Source: Idiomarina aminovorans (lineage in GTDB: Bacteria; Pseudomonadota; Gammaproteobacteria; Enterobacterales; Alteromonadaceae). From it: DNA of 64,000 nucleotides. Of the stretch, positions 26,444-34,573 are shown piece by piece. Position 1 is the stretch's first letter; each line of letters opens with the position of its first letter. The notes below the pieces were generated by a model that saw only the letters and a program-made list of their open reading frames with translations, did not search any database and was not told where the DNA came from. The DNA lies in NCBI RefSeq assembly GCF_023155095.1, contig NZ_JAKNDA010000003.1, positions 248,001 through 312,000 on the forward strand. The letters run 5' to 3'. The position numbers were made by a program, and so were the translations under genes.

Positions 26444-27463
26444 TTACTTTTTATCCGGAAAGTCTGTAAATACTCCCTCAACACCGGCTTGTTTTAACCA
26501 CTCCCGTAATTGAGCGTGAGATTCCACGCCCTTGGGTAAATTATCGGCGCGCAACGTATAAACGTGAATTTTTAAGCCTTTTGCTTTTGCCGAATGCAAA
26601 GCATCGCCCCATTCCGGTTCGCCGTTTTCTGTGACCCCTGTCAATACATGACCCAGCCATAAACCAACACCTTCGGCATAACTTTTCACCGACTCCAACC
26701 CGGCTTTAGTGCGCATAGCACTGTAATCGATATCTGTCTCACCCCATTTGTTATCGCCAACTAACTGGATAAGCGGAAAATCCCAGTTAAACTCGCGCTT
26801 TAAACGACGCAAAACTTCAGGGTCGAAAGACTGTAAATAAATTGGAGTGGGTCGCGTATCGTGATAACCATTTTGCGCCAGCACTGACATAACTGCTGAG
26901 GTGATATCGTACCCCTGCTGTCGATACCAACGCGCAGCTTTAAGCTCCACATAAATACCGGTCGATAATTCACGAACACGGTTCAGCTCATGAATCAGCG
27001 TAATCTGTTCATCCAGGGTTTGTATTGGGAAGCGTACCTCAGGGTGAGAAAAGCGCCTGGGGTAAACCAATTCATAATCTCTATGGCGGGCAACAATTGT
27101 TAGCTGCTTTAACTCATCCAGAGAGAAATCAACCACATAATACTTTCCATCGGGTCGATGTTTGTCCGGGAATACTTCCGAAACATTGGTCACCTGATCC
27201 AGTTTCGCATCATGCAAAACCACCGGAACACCATCGCGGCTCAGCTGCACATCCTGCTCAATAAAGTCCGCCCCCAGTCCATGAGCCATAACGGTGCTGG
27301 CCTGGGTATGTTCAGGTAAATAGCCGGAGGCACCACGATGCGCAATATCCAAAAACGTTGGAACTTTAAGCTCATGAAACGGAGCCTCTGGTGTTACTTC
27401 CTGCGCCTGAACCGGTGTTATGGCTACCAGTAATAACAAACACCTAAAGGCAAATTTACTCAT
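26444..27463 (-). CDS. glpQ: Periplasmic glycerophosphodiester phosphodiesterase
   Basis: Hydrolyses deacylated phospholipids (glycerophosphodiesters) to glycerol 3-phosphate and an alcohol. The 339-residue protein has a signal peptide ending in PVQAQ near residue 21, then the catalytic DIAHRGASGYLPEHT near 40-54, metal-binding FIEQDVQLSRDGVPVVLHD near 71-89, and VYTLRADN and GVEGVFTDFPD near the C terminus, all typical of the GlpQ/GDPD TIM barrel. It starts eight bases inside the end of the upstream cysteine-synthase-like gene, implying translational coupling despite unrelated chemistry. Released glycerol phosphate would be a phosphorus and carbon source. Confidence 0.93.
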   Translation of the reverse strand: MSKFAFRCLLLLVAITPVQAQEVTPEAPFHELKVPTFLDIAHRGASGYLPEHTQASTVMAHGLGADFIEQDVQLSRDGVPVVLHDAKLDQVTNVSEVFPDKHRPDGKYYVVDFSLDELKQLTIVARHRDYELVYPRRFSHPEVRFPIQTLDEQITLIHELNRVRELSTGIYVELKAARWYRQQGYDITSAVMSVLAQNGYHDTRPTPIYLQSFDPEVLRRLKREFNWDFPLIQLVGDNKWGETDIDYSAMRTKAGLESVKSYAEGVGLWLGHVLTGVTENGEPEWGDALHSAKAKGLKIHVYTLRADNLPKGVESHAQLREWLKQAGVEGVFTDFPDKK

Positions 27464-28508
27464 TATTCCAGTGAACCTCTAATACCTTGTCGCCAAGCTC
27501 ACCATAACGTTTCATTAATGCTTCAATAGACTCCGGCTCTGGGTTCAGGTCACGCCCACGCAAATACTCCGGATTGTACAATTTACTCACAGAGCGCTCA
27601 CCTAAGTCGCAAGAAAACGTCACAATTCTTTGGCCGGGGCCTTTTCGCAAAGCCGCCGCCAAAGCACCGGCTACATTAAGCGCAGAACTGCTGCCCAGAA
27701 CAATACCGTCTTTATCGCGGACATAACGCGACAAGGTCACTAAATCTTGATCCGGCAGATTAACCGCATGGTCAATACGAGCCTGGCGAAAGTTATCCAC
27801 TAACCGCATTATGCCGATACCTTCGGTCATTGAACCACCTTTCGACACGTACTCTCCGCTGCGAAGAAACTCATAAATACCCGAGCCATCAGGGTCTACA
27901 ATCCAGACATCAAGGTCCGGGTTTTGCTCTTTCAAAAAACAAGAATTACCACCAAGAGTCCCCCCCGTGCCTGCGACCGAAACCAACGCATCAACTTTGC
28001 CATCGGTTTGCTCCCATATCTCAGGTCCGGTATGAAGATAATGGGCCCGCGCGTTACTGGTGTTTTCAAACTGGTTAGCCCACCAATAGTCATCGCGCTT
28101 TTCTGCCAAACGACGTGCCGTGTGGTAGAAGTGGTTTTCATTTTTAAAAGGAACCGGGTCAACCGCCATTAGTTCGCCACCATGCAGGCGTATCATTCGT
28201 TCCTTTTCCGGTGTCTGGTCGTTTGGCATGACCGCTAACATACGCAACCCGTATGACTTTGCGACGACCGCAAGTCCTATTCCGGTATTACCAGCAGTAC
28301 CTTCAACCACTGTCATACCCGGCTTTAACTCACCTCGTTCGATAGCATCATCAATCAGCTGCTTGGCAGCTCTGTCTTTTATTGAGCCGCCCGGGTTCTG
28401 GAACTCGCACTTAATAAAAATATCGCATCCGGTTAAATCAGACAGCGAAGGTATCCGGAGTAAGTCCGTCTGCCCGATAAGATCGCTCTGTCGTGCGCCA
28501 ACTCTCAT
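27456..28508 (-). CDS. PLP-dependent cysteine synthase family protein
   Basis: A 350-residue fold-type II PLP enzyme. It shows the cofactor lysine in NPGGSIKDRAAKQLIDDA near residue 45, the phosphate and substrate loop VEGTAGNTGIGLAV near 65, VSVAGTGGTLGG near 182 and a C-terminal SCDLGERSVSKLYN. These match O-acetylserine sulfhydrylase-like proteins, which use sulfide and O-acetylserine to make cysteine, but at 350 residues it is a little longer than CysK and groups with CysK-like proteins of less certain substrate. The ATG is preceded by AGGGTG at eight bases. It runs into the overlapping glpQ-like gene. The sulfide-handling cluster lies 11 kb away, so a link is speculative. Confidence 0.82.
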   Translation of the reverse strand: MRVGARQSDLIGQTDLLRIPSLSDLTGCDIFIKCEFQNPGGSIKDRAAKQLIDDAIERGELKPGMTVVEGTAGNTGIGLAVVAKSYGLRMLAVMPNDQTPEKERMIRLHGGELMAVDPVPFKNENHFYHTARRLAEKRDDYWWANQFENTSNARAHYLHTGPEIWEQTDGKVDALVSVAGTGGTLGGNSCFLKEQNPDLDVWIVDPDGSGIYEFLRSGEYVSKGGSMTEGIGIMRLVDNFRQARIDHAVNLPDQDLVTLSRYVRDKDGIVLGSSSALNVAGALAAALRKGPGQRIVTFSCDLGERSVSKLYNPEYLRGRDLNPEPESIEALMKRYGELGDKVLEVHWNNE

Positions 28509-28605
28509 GTTACTGCACCCTTAATCATTCGCTACTGTCAGTAAATAGTATCCCCTCTGTACTCTTTAGGTTCAATAGCACTTTTGGTGCATTGCACAGA
28601 GGGGG

Positions 28606-28622
28606 CGCACAATCTTTGTGCA
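28606..28622. promoter_or_regulatory. NtrC-like binding site upstream of glnK-amtB
   Basis: CGCACAATCTTTGTGCA has GCAC and GTGC separated by seven bases, the spacing of NtrC sites. A further GCAC/GTGC cluster lies just upstream (28578-28597), including the palindrome GTGCATTGCAC. The centre is about 85 bases before the predicted transcription start. Confidence 0.55.
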
Positions 28623-28671
28623 GGAAATCATCAAAAATACAATTTATTATTTAATATCAGATAGTTAAATT

Positions 28672-29068
<397 letters not shown>

Positions 29069-29078
29069 GGAGCACATC

Positions 29079-30260
29079 ATGGAATCACAAGACTTACAAC
29101 AACTGACTTTTGCGGTAGATACTTTCTATTTACTGATATCCGGGGCGCTGGTTATGTGGATGGCGGCCGGGTTTTCAATGCTCGAAGCGGGTTTGGTCAG
29201 AAGCAAAAATACCACCGAAATCCTGACCAAAAACATCGCGCTTTATGCCATTGCCTGCATTAGCTATTTGATCATCGGTTACCAAGTTATGTACCCGAAT
29301 CCATCCGTTTCGGCATATTCGGCGGACGCCAACTTCTTTTTCCAGATGGTGTTTGTTGCTACCGCTATGTCGATCGTTTCAGGCGCAGTTGCAGAGCGTA
29401 TGAAACTAATGAGCTTTTTAGTATTTTGCGTGGTGCTTAGCGCTGTCATTTACCCGGTACAAGGTTTATGGACCTGGGGCGGAGGCATGATTTCCGAATG
29501 GGGTTTTGTCGATTTTGCCGGTTCCAGTATTGTGCATTTAACCGGAGCCTCGGCCGCATTCGCAGCCGTTCTGTTGCTTGGCCCACGCTCAGGTAAGTAT
29601 CTGCGTGACGGCAGTATCAATGCCCTGCCGGGATCCAATATGCCACTGGCTGCGCTGGGTACGTTTATTCTTTGGTTTGGCTGGTTCGGTTTTAACGGAG
29701 GCTCTCAGTTAGCGCTAAGTTCAGTTGACGATGCCAATGCCATTTCACGCGCGTTTGTTAATACTAACACCTCTGCCGCAGCAGGCACTATCGCTGCTTT
29801 GTTATTCACCAAACTACTCTGGAAAAAAGCCGATTTAACCATGATTTTAAACGGCGCATTAGCTGGCTTAGTAGCCATAACCGCACAGCCCGTTACTCCA
29901 GCCCCCTGGCTTGCTGGTGTTATCGGTTTTATTGCCGGGCTCATTGTTATTCTCTCAATTATTGGTCTGGATAAACTTCATATTGATGATCCGGTCGGCG
30001 CTATTTCAGTGCACGGTGTGGTTGGTGTTTTCGGTACTCTTGTGGTTCCTGTCAGTGATAAAAGTGCCAGTTTTCTCATACAGTTAGCCGGCGTCGGTAC
30101 CATTTTCTGCTGGGTGTTTGTCAGCAGCCTTATTGTCTGGGCTTTACTGAAGCTCGTATCGGGCATTCGTGTCACCAAAGAGCAAGAATATATTGGCTTA
30201 GATCAAGTCGATTGCGGCGTTGAAGCTTATCCTGAGTTTACATCTAAAAAGGATGGTTAA
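29079..30260 (+). CDS. amtB: Ammonium transporter
   Basis: Trimeric inner-membrane ammonium channel. The 393-residue protein has eleven hydrophobic segments and family motifs ALVMWMAAGFSMLEAGLVRSKN near the N terminus, GAVAERMK, DFAGSSIVHLTGASAAFAA (with the pore histidine of the twin-His pair), LGTFILWFGWFGFNGGS and DDPVGAISVHGVVGVFGTL (second histidine). I chose the ATG at 29079, seven bases after AAGGA; an in-frame start at 28992 would lie inside glnK and add an unrelated leader. The natural partner GlnK is encoded directly upstream. No extra signalling domain is fused to the C terminus. Confidence 0.96.
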   Translation: MESQDLQQLTFAVDTFYLLISGALVMWMAAGFSMLEAGLVRSKNTTEILTKNIALYAIACISYLIIGYQVMYPNPSVSAYSADANFFFQMVFVATAMSIVSGAVAERMKLMSFLVFCVVLSAVIYPVQGLWTWGGGMISEWGFVDFAGSSIVHLTGASAAFAAVLLLGPRSGKYLRDGSINALPGSNMPLAALGTFILWFGWFGFNGGSQLALSSVDDANAISRAFVNTNTSAAAGTIAALLFTKLLWKKADLTMILNGALAGLVAITAQPVTPAPWLAGVIGFIAGLIVILSIIGLDKLHIDDPVGAISVHGVVGVFGTLVVPVSDKSASFLIQLAGVGTIFCWVFVSSLIVWALLKLVSGIRVTKEQEYIGLDQVDCGVEAYPEFTSKKDG

Positions 30261-30321
30261 GCGGCTATTTATTGTTAGGTTCGCCTATTCTTGATAGTAT
30301 TCCTCACCATTATTTTCAGGA

Positions 30322-31452
30322 ATGGGCGTAAAAAGTATGGCGACATCACGAGAGTATGTTGAAGAGCTTTTAGCTAAAGCAGATATTCGGATTAATGGCG
30401 ACAGAGCCTGGGATATGCAGATTCACGATGAATCTGTCTTTGACCAAACTTTATCCCGGGGCAATCTGGGGCTCGGTGAATCCTATATGGCACGCCTCTG
30501 GGATGCTGAATCACTCGATCAGTTTTTCTTTAAACTACTGCGCTCCGGTATTCAGGATGAAGTTAACCCAGCCAGCTTAATATTCCATTCTTTAAAAAGC
30601 CGCATTTTTAATCTGCAAACCAAATCAAAAGCCTGGGAAGTTGGCCAACACCATTATGACCTGAGCAATGCGCTTTATGAAGCGATGCTTGATGAACGCA
30701 TGGTTTACACGTGTGCTTATTGGGAAAAAGCCAACGATATTGATGAAGCTCAGCGAGATAAACTTGAACTTTGCTGTAAAAAATTAGGCTTAGAGCCTGG
30801 CATGCGAGTTCTTGATATTGGCTGTGGCTGGGGCAGCTTCATGCAATACGCAGCCGAAAACTATGGCGTTGAATGTGTTGGTTTGACCATATCAAAAGAA
30901 CAAGTTGAGCTTGGCAACGAGCGTTGTAAACACCTGCCGGTAGAGTTCCGTTTACAAGACTACCGCGATGTCGACGAAAAGTTTGATCGTGTTATTAGCA
31001 TCGGTATGTTTGAGCACGTTGGGCAAAAAAACTATGACGAATATATGGATGTCGCCCTGCGTTGTACCAAAGAGGATGGTCTGTTTTTGCTGCACACCAT
31101 TGGCAAAAATGTCAGTGATACTGCGGCTGACCCGTGGATAAGCAAGTATATCTTCCCCAATGGAATGGTGCCTTCTGTTGCACAAATTGGCGATTCAATA
31201 GAGAAGAAGTTTATCTGCGAAGACTTCCACAACTTTGGACAGGACTACGATAAAACCTTAATGGCCTGGTTCGAGAACTTTGATAAAGCCTGGCCAGAAC
31301 TGAAATCTGAGTTTGATGACGAATTTTATCGTATGTGGAAATACTATTTGTTGTCCTGTGCCGGTGCGTTCCGTGCCCGCGACATTCAGTTATGGCAATG
31401 GGTGTTGTCACCTAAAGGTCAGGTTGGCGGGTATCAACGGCCTCAGCTTTAA
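30322..31452 (+). CDS. cfa: Cyclopropane-fatty-acyl-phospholipid synthase
   Basis: SAM-dependent enzyme that adds a methylene bridge to unsaturated acyl chains of membrane phospholipids, typically on entry to stationary phase or under acid stress. The 376-residue protein has an N-terminal lipid-binding domain (GNLGLGESYMARLWDAESLDQFF), VGQHHYDLSNALYEAMLD, the SAM-binding VLDIGCGWGSFMQYAAENYG near residue 160, SIGMFEHVG and a C-terminal WKYYLLSCAGAFRARDIQLWQ. Start choice is open between 30322 and an ATG five codons later (30337), which has slightly better ribosome-site spacing. A stem CGGCCTC/GAGGCCG spans the stop codon and could weakly terminate transcription. Confidence 0.95.
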   Translation: MGVKSMATSREYVEELLAKADIRINGDRAWDMQIHDESVFDQTLSRGNLGLGESYMARLWDAESLDQFFFKLLRSGIQDEVNPASLIFHSLKSRIFNLQTKSKAWEVGQHHYDLSNALYEAMLDERMVYTCAYWEKANDIDEAQRDKLELCCKKLGLEPGMRVLDIGCGWGSFMQYAAENYGVECVGLTISKEQVELGNERCKHLPVEFRLQDYRDVDEKFDRVISIGMFEHVGQKNYDEYMDVALRCTKEDGLFLLHTIGKNVSDTAADPWISKYIFPNGMVPSVAQIGDSIEKKFICEDFHNFGQDYDKTLMAWFENFDKAWPELKSEFDDEFYRMWKYYLLSCAGAFRARDIQLWQWVLSPKGQVGGYQRPQL

Positions 31453-31468
31453 GAGGCCGTACTCAAAC

Positions 31469-31740
31469 TCTAGGGCGTGTTGATCTTTGCTGATTAGATT
31501 TTGTTCGTTCTGGCGACGTTTTGATCGCGAAACGAGGAACGAAGTTTAGTTATTCTAAATAAGCGACGAGTGACAAAGAGCAAAGCGTCGCCAGACGAAC
31601 CCTTCGGGCAGCACTTGGCTGATATTTCTACGGCGTTATCGCTTGTTCATGTAGAATAACTACACATCACAAGCTCTGCCTTGTATAAATATCAGCCAAT
31701 CTGCTGCAAAAGCAATCAGAAAAGATCAACACGCCCTAGA
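31469..31740. mobile_element. MITE-like element with terminal inverted repeats
   Basis: A roughly 270-base non-coding segment bounded by inverted repeats: 31469-31495 and 31714-31740 match at all but one or two of 27 positions and begin with TAGGGCGTGTTGATCTTT. Inside are two more hairpins, 31503-31518 with 31586-31600 (one-base indel) and 31615-31631 with 31683-31699 (one mismatch). There is no reading frame for a transposase, so it would be moved in trans. It fills nearly the whole cfa to AI-2E gap and its right end supplies the stop codon of the AI-2E gene. Flanking bases (TA or CTAG) are compatible with a short target duplication, which cannot be proven here. Confidence 0.8.
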
Positions 31741-32770
31741 ATTCCGTCATAAAAATATTCCAGAATACCAAAAACAGGGCTGCAACCAGCGGCCCTAAAA
31801 CAAACCCGGTTATGCCAAATAACGACAAACCACCCAGGGTCGAAAACAGCACCAGGTAATCGGGTAGTTTCGTATCACGCCCCACCAGAATCGGACGCAA
31901 TACGTTGTCCGCCAAACCAATAACTACGGCACCATAAGCTACTAGTATGGTCGCGGATATCCAGTTTCCTGTTGCGTATAAATAAATGGACACCGGCAAC
32001 CAGACTAAGCTAGCCCCAACGGCTGGAATTAATGACAAGAACGCCATTACAACGCCCCATAGCAAGGCTCCCGGAATACTGAGCAAGGCGAAAATAATAC
32101 CGCCTAACGCGCCCTGGACTATGGCAACGACCAAATTTCCTTTCACCGTTGCTCGCGTTACTTCAGCAAACTTGGTAAAGAGTTTATGCTCTCGCTCATC
32201 GCCTAAAGGTAATGCTTTAACCATCAAATTAATTAACCGATGACCATCTCGCAGCAGGAAAAAGGTAAGATAAACCATCAAGGCCAGACTTATAAGAAAA
32301 GAGAACGTATTCTGACCGATGCTTAACGCTTCCTCGGCTAAAAATTTACTGCCACTGACCGCTGTCGAGGATATTTTATCTCGCACATCGCTCGCTTTAA
32401 TGTCAAACTGAGCCAATAAATCATTAATAACCGGAAAAGCTGTTTGAATCTCATCAAAGAGTTTACCGGGCTTAATTTTTCCTTCATCCAGCCGTTGGTA
32501 AAAGCTCACTCCCTCTTGCACAAAGGAATACGAAATACCCAGCACCGGTATCACTACAATAACAAGAGCAATCAATAAGGTCACAAGTGCCGCACGATTC
32601 GGTTTGTCACCGAATTTTTCCTTAAATCGTTGCTGTAGCGGAGAAAAAATAACAGCCACCACACAAGCCCAAAAAATGGCTCCCCAAAAGGGTATTAGCA
32701 CCCAGGCAAAAGCAATACTGACCAGAGCCAAGGTGAGTAAAAACGACCGTCTTTCTAATGATTCGCGCAT
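31736..32770 (-). CDS. AI-2E family transporter
   Basis: A 344-residue polytopic membrane protein of the AI-2E (PerM/YdiK/TqsA) family with about eight hydrophobic segments. Recognisable parts are the N-terminal paired helices (LLTLALVSIAFAWVLIPFWGAIFWACVVAVIF in part), GNLVVAIVQGALGGIIFALLSIPG, LIPAVGASLVWLPVSIYL near residue 245, and LADNVLRPILVGRDTKLPDYLVLFSTLGG near 287. Members have been tied to autoinducer-2 export or Na+/H+ antiport, and the substrate here is unknown. The stop codon TAG lies inside the terminal repeat of the MITE-like element, so the native C terminus may have been trimmed by the insertion. AAGGAAG precedes the ATG by six bases. Confidence 0.88.
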   Translation of the reverse strand: MRESLERRSFLLTLALVSIAFAWVLIPFWGAIFWACVVAVIFSPLQQRFKEKFGDKPNRAALVTLLIALVIVVIPVLGISYSFVQEGVSFYQRLDEGKIKPGKLFDEIQTAFPVINDLLAQFDIKASDVRDKISSTAVSGSKFLAEEALSIGQNTFSFLISLALMVYLTFFLLRDGHRLINLMVKALPLGDEREHKLFTKFAEVTRATVKGNLVVAIVQGALGGIIFALLSIPGALLWGVVMAFLSLIPAVGASLVWLPVSIYLYATGNWISATILVAYGAVVIGLADNVLRPILVGRDTKLPDYLVLFSTLGGLSLFGITGFVLGPLVAALFLVFWNIFMTEF

Positions 32771-32881
32771 ACTTGCTTCCTTGGCATCAATAATTCTTTA
32801 CACAAAAACTTGACAGACTTCATATTAGCTAACAATCTCAAAAGAGTTAAATACATAATTTATCACAACTGATAAGAATAA

Positions 32882-34573
32882 ATGCCTAAACCCAATGATT
32901 CTTACAGCTTTAACAGCTGGTGCAGAGAAAATTTAATTAGCGTTACAAAGATGGACGCCGAAAAACAGGTGTTTATCGGTTTTGTTTTGGCTATTTTCAT
33001 TGCAGCTTTTATCCGGGTCATTGAAATGACTGGAGGACTCCCAAACCTCTATGAGCATTTACTGTACTTTCCGCTAGTATTAACCGGACTGCTACTTGGC
33101 CCTCGTATTGGTGCGCTGGCAGGACTCATGTGTGGCATCTTACTCAGTCCCTTTTCTTTTTCTGACACTGTAATAAGCAGCAACGAAATTGCCGGCGGCT
33201 GGGTGCTTCGTCTATTGGCTTACACCTTCGTTGCAACTTTTACCGGAATCATAGCCCGAGTGGTTAAAAATCTAAACGGCGCCGAACAACGTGCTAAATT
33301 TAAACACCAGGGCACAGACTTGCCGAATATTCATGCCTTATTAGAACAATTAAAAACGATTGGAAACAGTAAAGACGGCTCTGATGATGATTTGGTCGAT
33401 ATTTTTAATTTCCGTTTACAAAATATGGAAAAAATTCAGCAGCAAGTCGGTACAGAAAAAGCGAATGAACTCGTAAAACAAATGGCAATTCAGTTAAAAA
33501 AACTGCTGGGTGACCAAATACAGGTTGGCCAAACCTCAAAGAATGAATTGGTTGGTGTCAGCGCTGATGCAGAACAAAACACCGAGGAATTGCAAAGCAA
33601 AATCGAGAATTTTTTAGAAAAACCCATAGTGGTTGATGGCGTTTCTTATCAAATGGACAGTGCGGCAGGTGTGCTGAGGGTTAAAAAGGATCAGCTCAAA
33701 GAAAATCATCAAAAAGTTTTCGATGAAGCTCAGGCGCATGCATTTAACGCGCTTCAGAAAAAACAACAGTTTTCGTTTTTAGAACAAAATGACGACGCTA
33801 TTGACCAAATTGAAGAAATCACTTTCTCCCGCCAGTTTAGCGAGGCCATGGAAAACGATGACATACAGCTTTATTACCAACCGCGCCTCAACACCAATAC
33901 GGGTTACTTCTCAGTACTGGAAGTCTCTGCAAAATGGGTGCACCCGAAACGGGGTGGCATGAACTTAAATGAGTTCAAACCCATGATAGAAGAAGCTTCT
34001 CTAACCCAGCAATTCACATCCTGGATGCTCCAACGCACATTTAACGACCTGAAAATTTGGCAAAAACAAAAAGCCACTGTACGAATTTCTATTAATATCA
34101 CTATTAATGATACCGTTGATCCTATTGTACTAAACGTAATGGCTCACGAACTTCAGGAAACAAAATGTCCAGCCCGCAACGTTTATATAGAAGTCAGCGA
34201 ACGTGCATTAATGTCACTTTCAGAAAAATCCAGGCTTTACCTGGAAAAGTTACGCAGCGTTGGCTGTAATGTTATTGCCGCTCATTTTGGCGAAGGGCGC
34301 TCGACCATACAGTCACTTTTCGTGCTCCCGGTGGATGCCGTCAAGTTATCTGAAGAGTTGGTTCAAAAAGCAACATCAAACAGCGATAAAAAACGCGAAC
34401 TGGCGTCTATGGTCAAAATGGCCAGAGCCCGCGGTTTAACAACCATAGCCACAGGCATTAATGATCGCGCTAAATTACTGCTGTTAAAGCAAATAGGATG
34501 TGAAGAACTACAAGGATCGATTCTCAGTCAGTCATTGAAGAAAGCAGATATACCCTGGGCCCGGATGAGATAA
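32882..34573 (+). CDS. Membrane protein with degenerate GGDEF and EAL domains
   Basis: A 563-residue protein with four or five N-terminal membrane helices (about 28-130), then a GGDEF-like region (about 145-300) and an EAL-like region (about 315-560). Both are degenerate. The GGDEF signature position reads SKNELVGV. In the EAL part, EALLRW is EVSAKW, the metal-binding DDFGTG loop is AHFGEG, and the AEGVE block is ATGIND. Cyclic-di-GMP synthesis or breakdown is therefore unlikely, and a receptor or regulatory role is the better guess. It overlaps the next gene, an apparently more intact GGDEF-EAL protein, by one base (TAATG), so the two may work together. Confidence 0.8.
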   Translation: MPKPNDSYSFNSWCRENLISVTKMDAEKQVFIGFVLAIFIAAFIRVIEMTGGLPNLYEHLLYFPLVLTGLLLGPRIGALAGLMCGILLSPFSFSDTVISSNEIAGGWVLRLLAYTFVATFTGIIARVVKNLNGAEQRAKFKHQGTDLPNIHALLEQLKTIGNSKDGSDDDLVDIFNFRLQNMEKIQQQVGTEKANELVKQMAIQLKKLLGDQIQVGQTSKNELVGVSADAEQNTEELQSKIENFLEKPIVVDGVSYQMDSAAGVLRVKKDQLKENHQKVFDEAQAHAFNALQKKQQFSFLEQNDDAIDQIEEITFSRQFSEAMENDDIQLYYQPRLNTNTGYFSVLEVSAKWVHPKRGGMNLNEFKPMIEEASLTQQFTSWMLQRTFNDLKIWQKQKATVRISINITINDTVDPIVLNVMAHELQETKCPARNVYIEVSERALMSLSEKSRLYLEKLRSVGCNVIAAHFGEGRSTIQSLFVLPVDAVKLSEELVQKATSNSDKKRELASMVKMARARGLTTIATGINDRAKLLLLKQIGCEELQGSILSQSLKKADIPWARMR

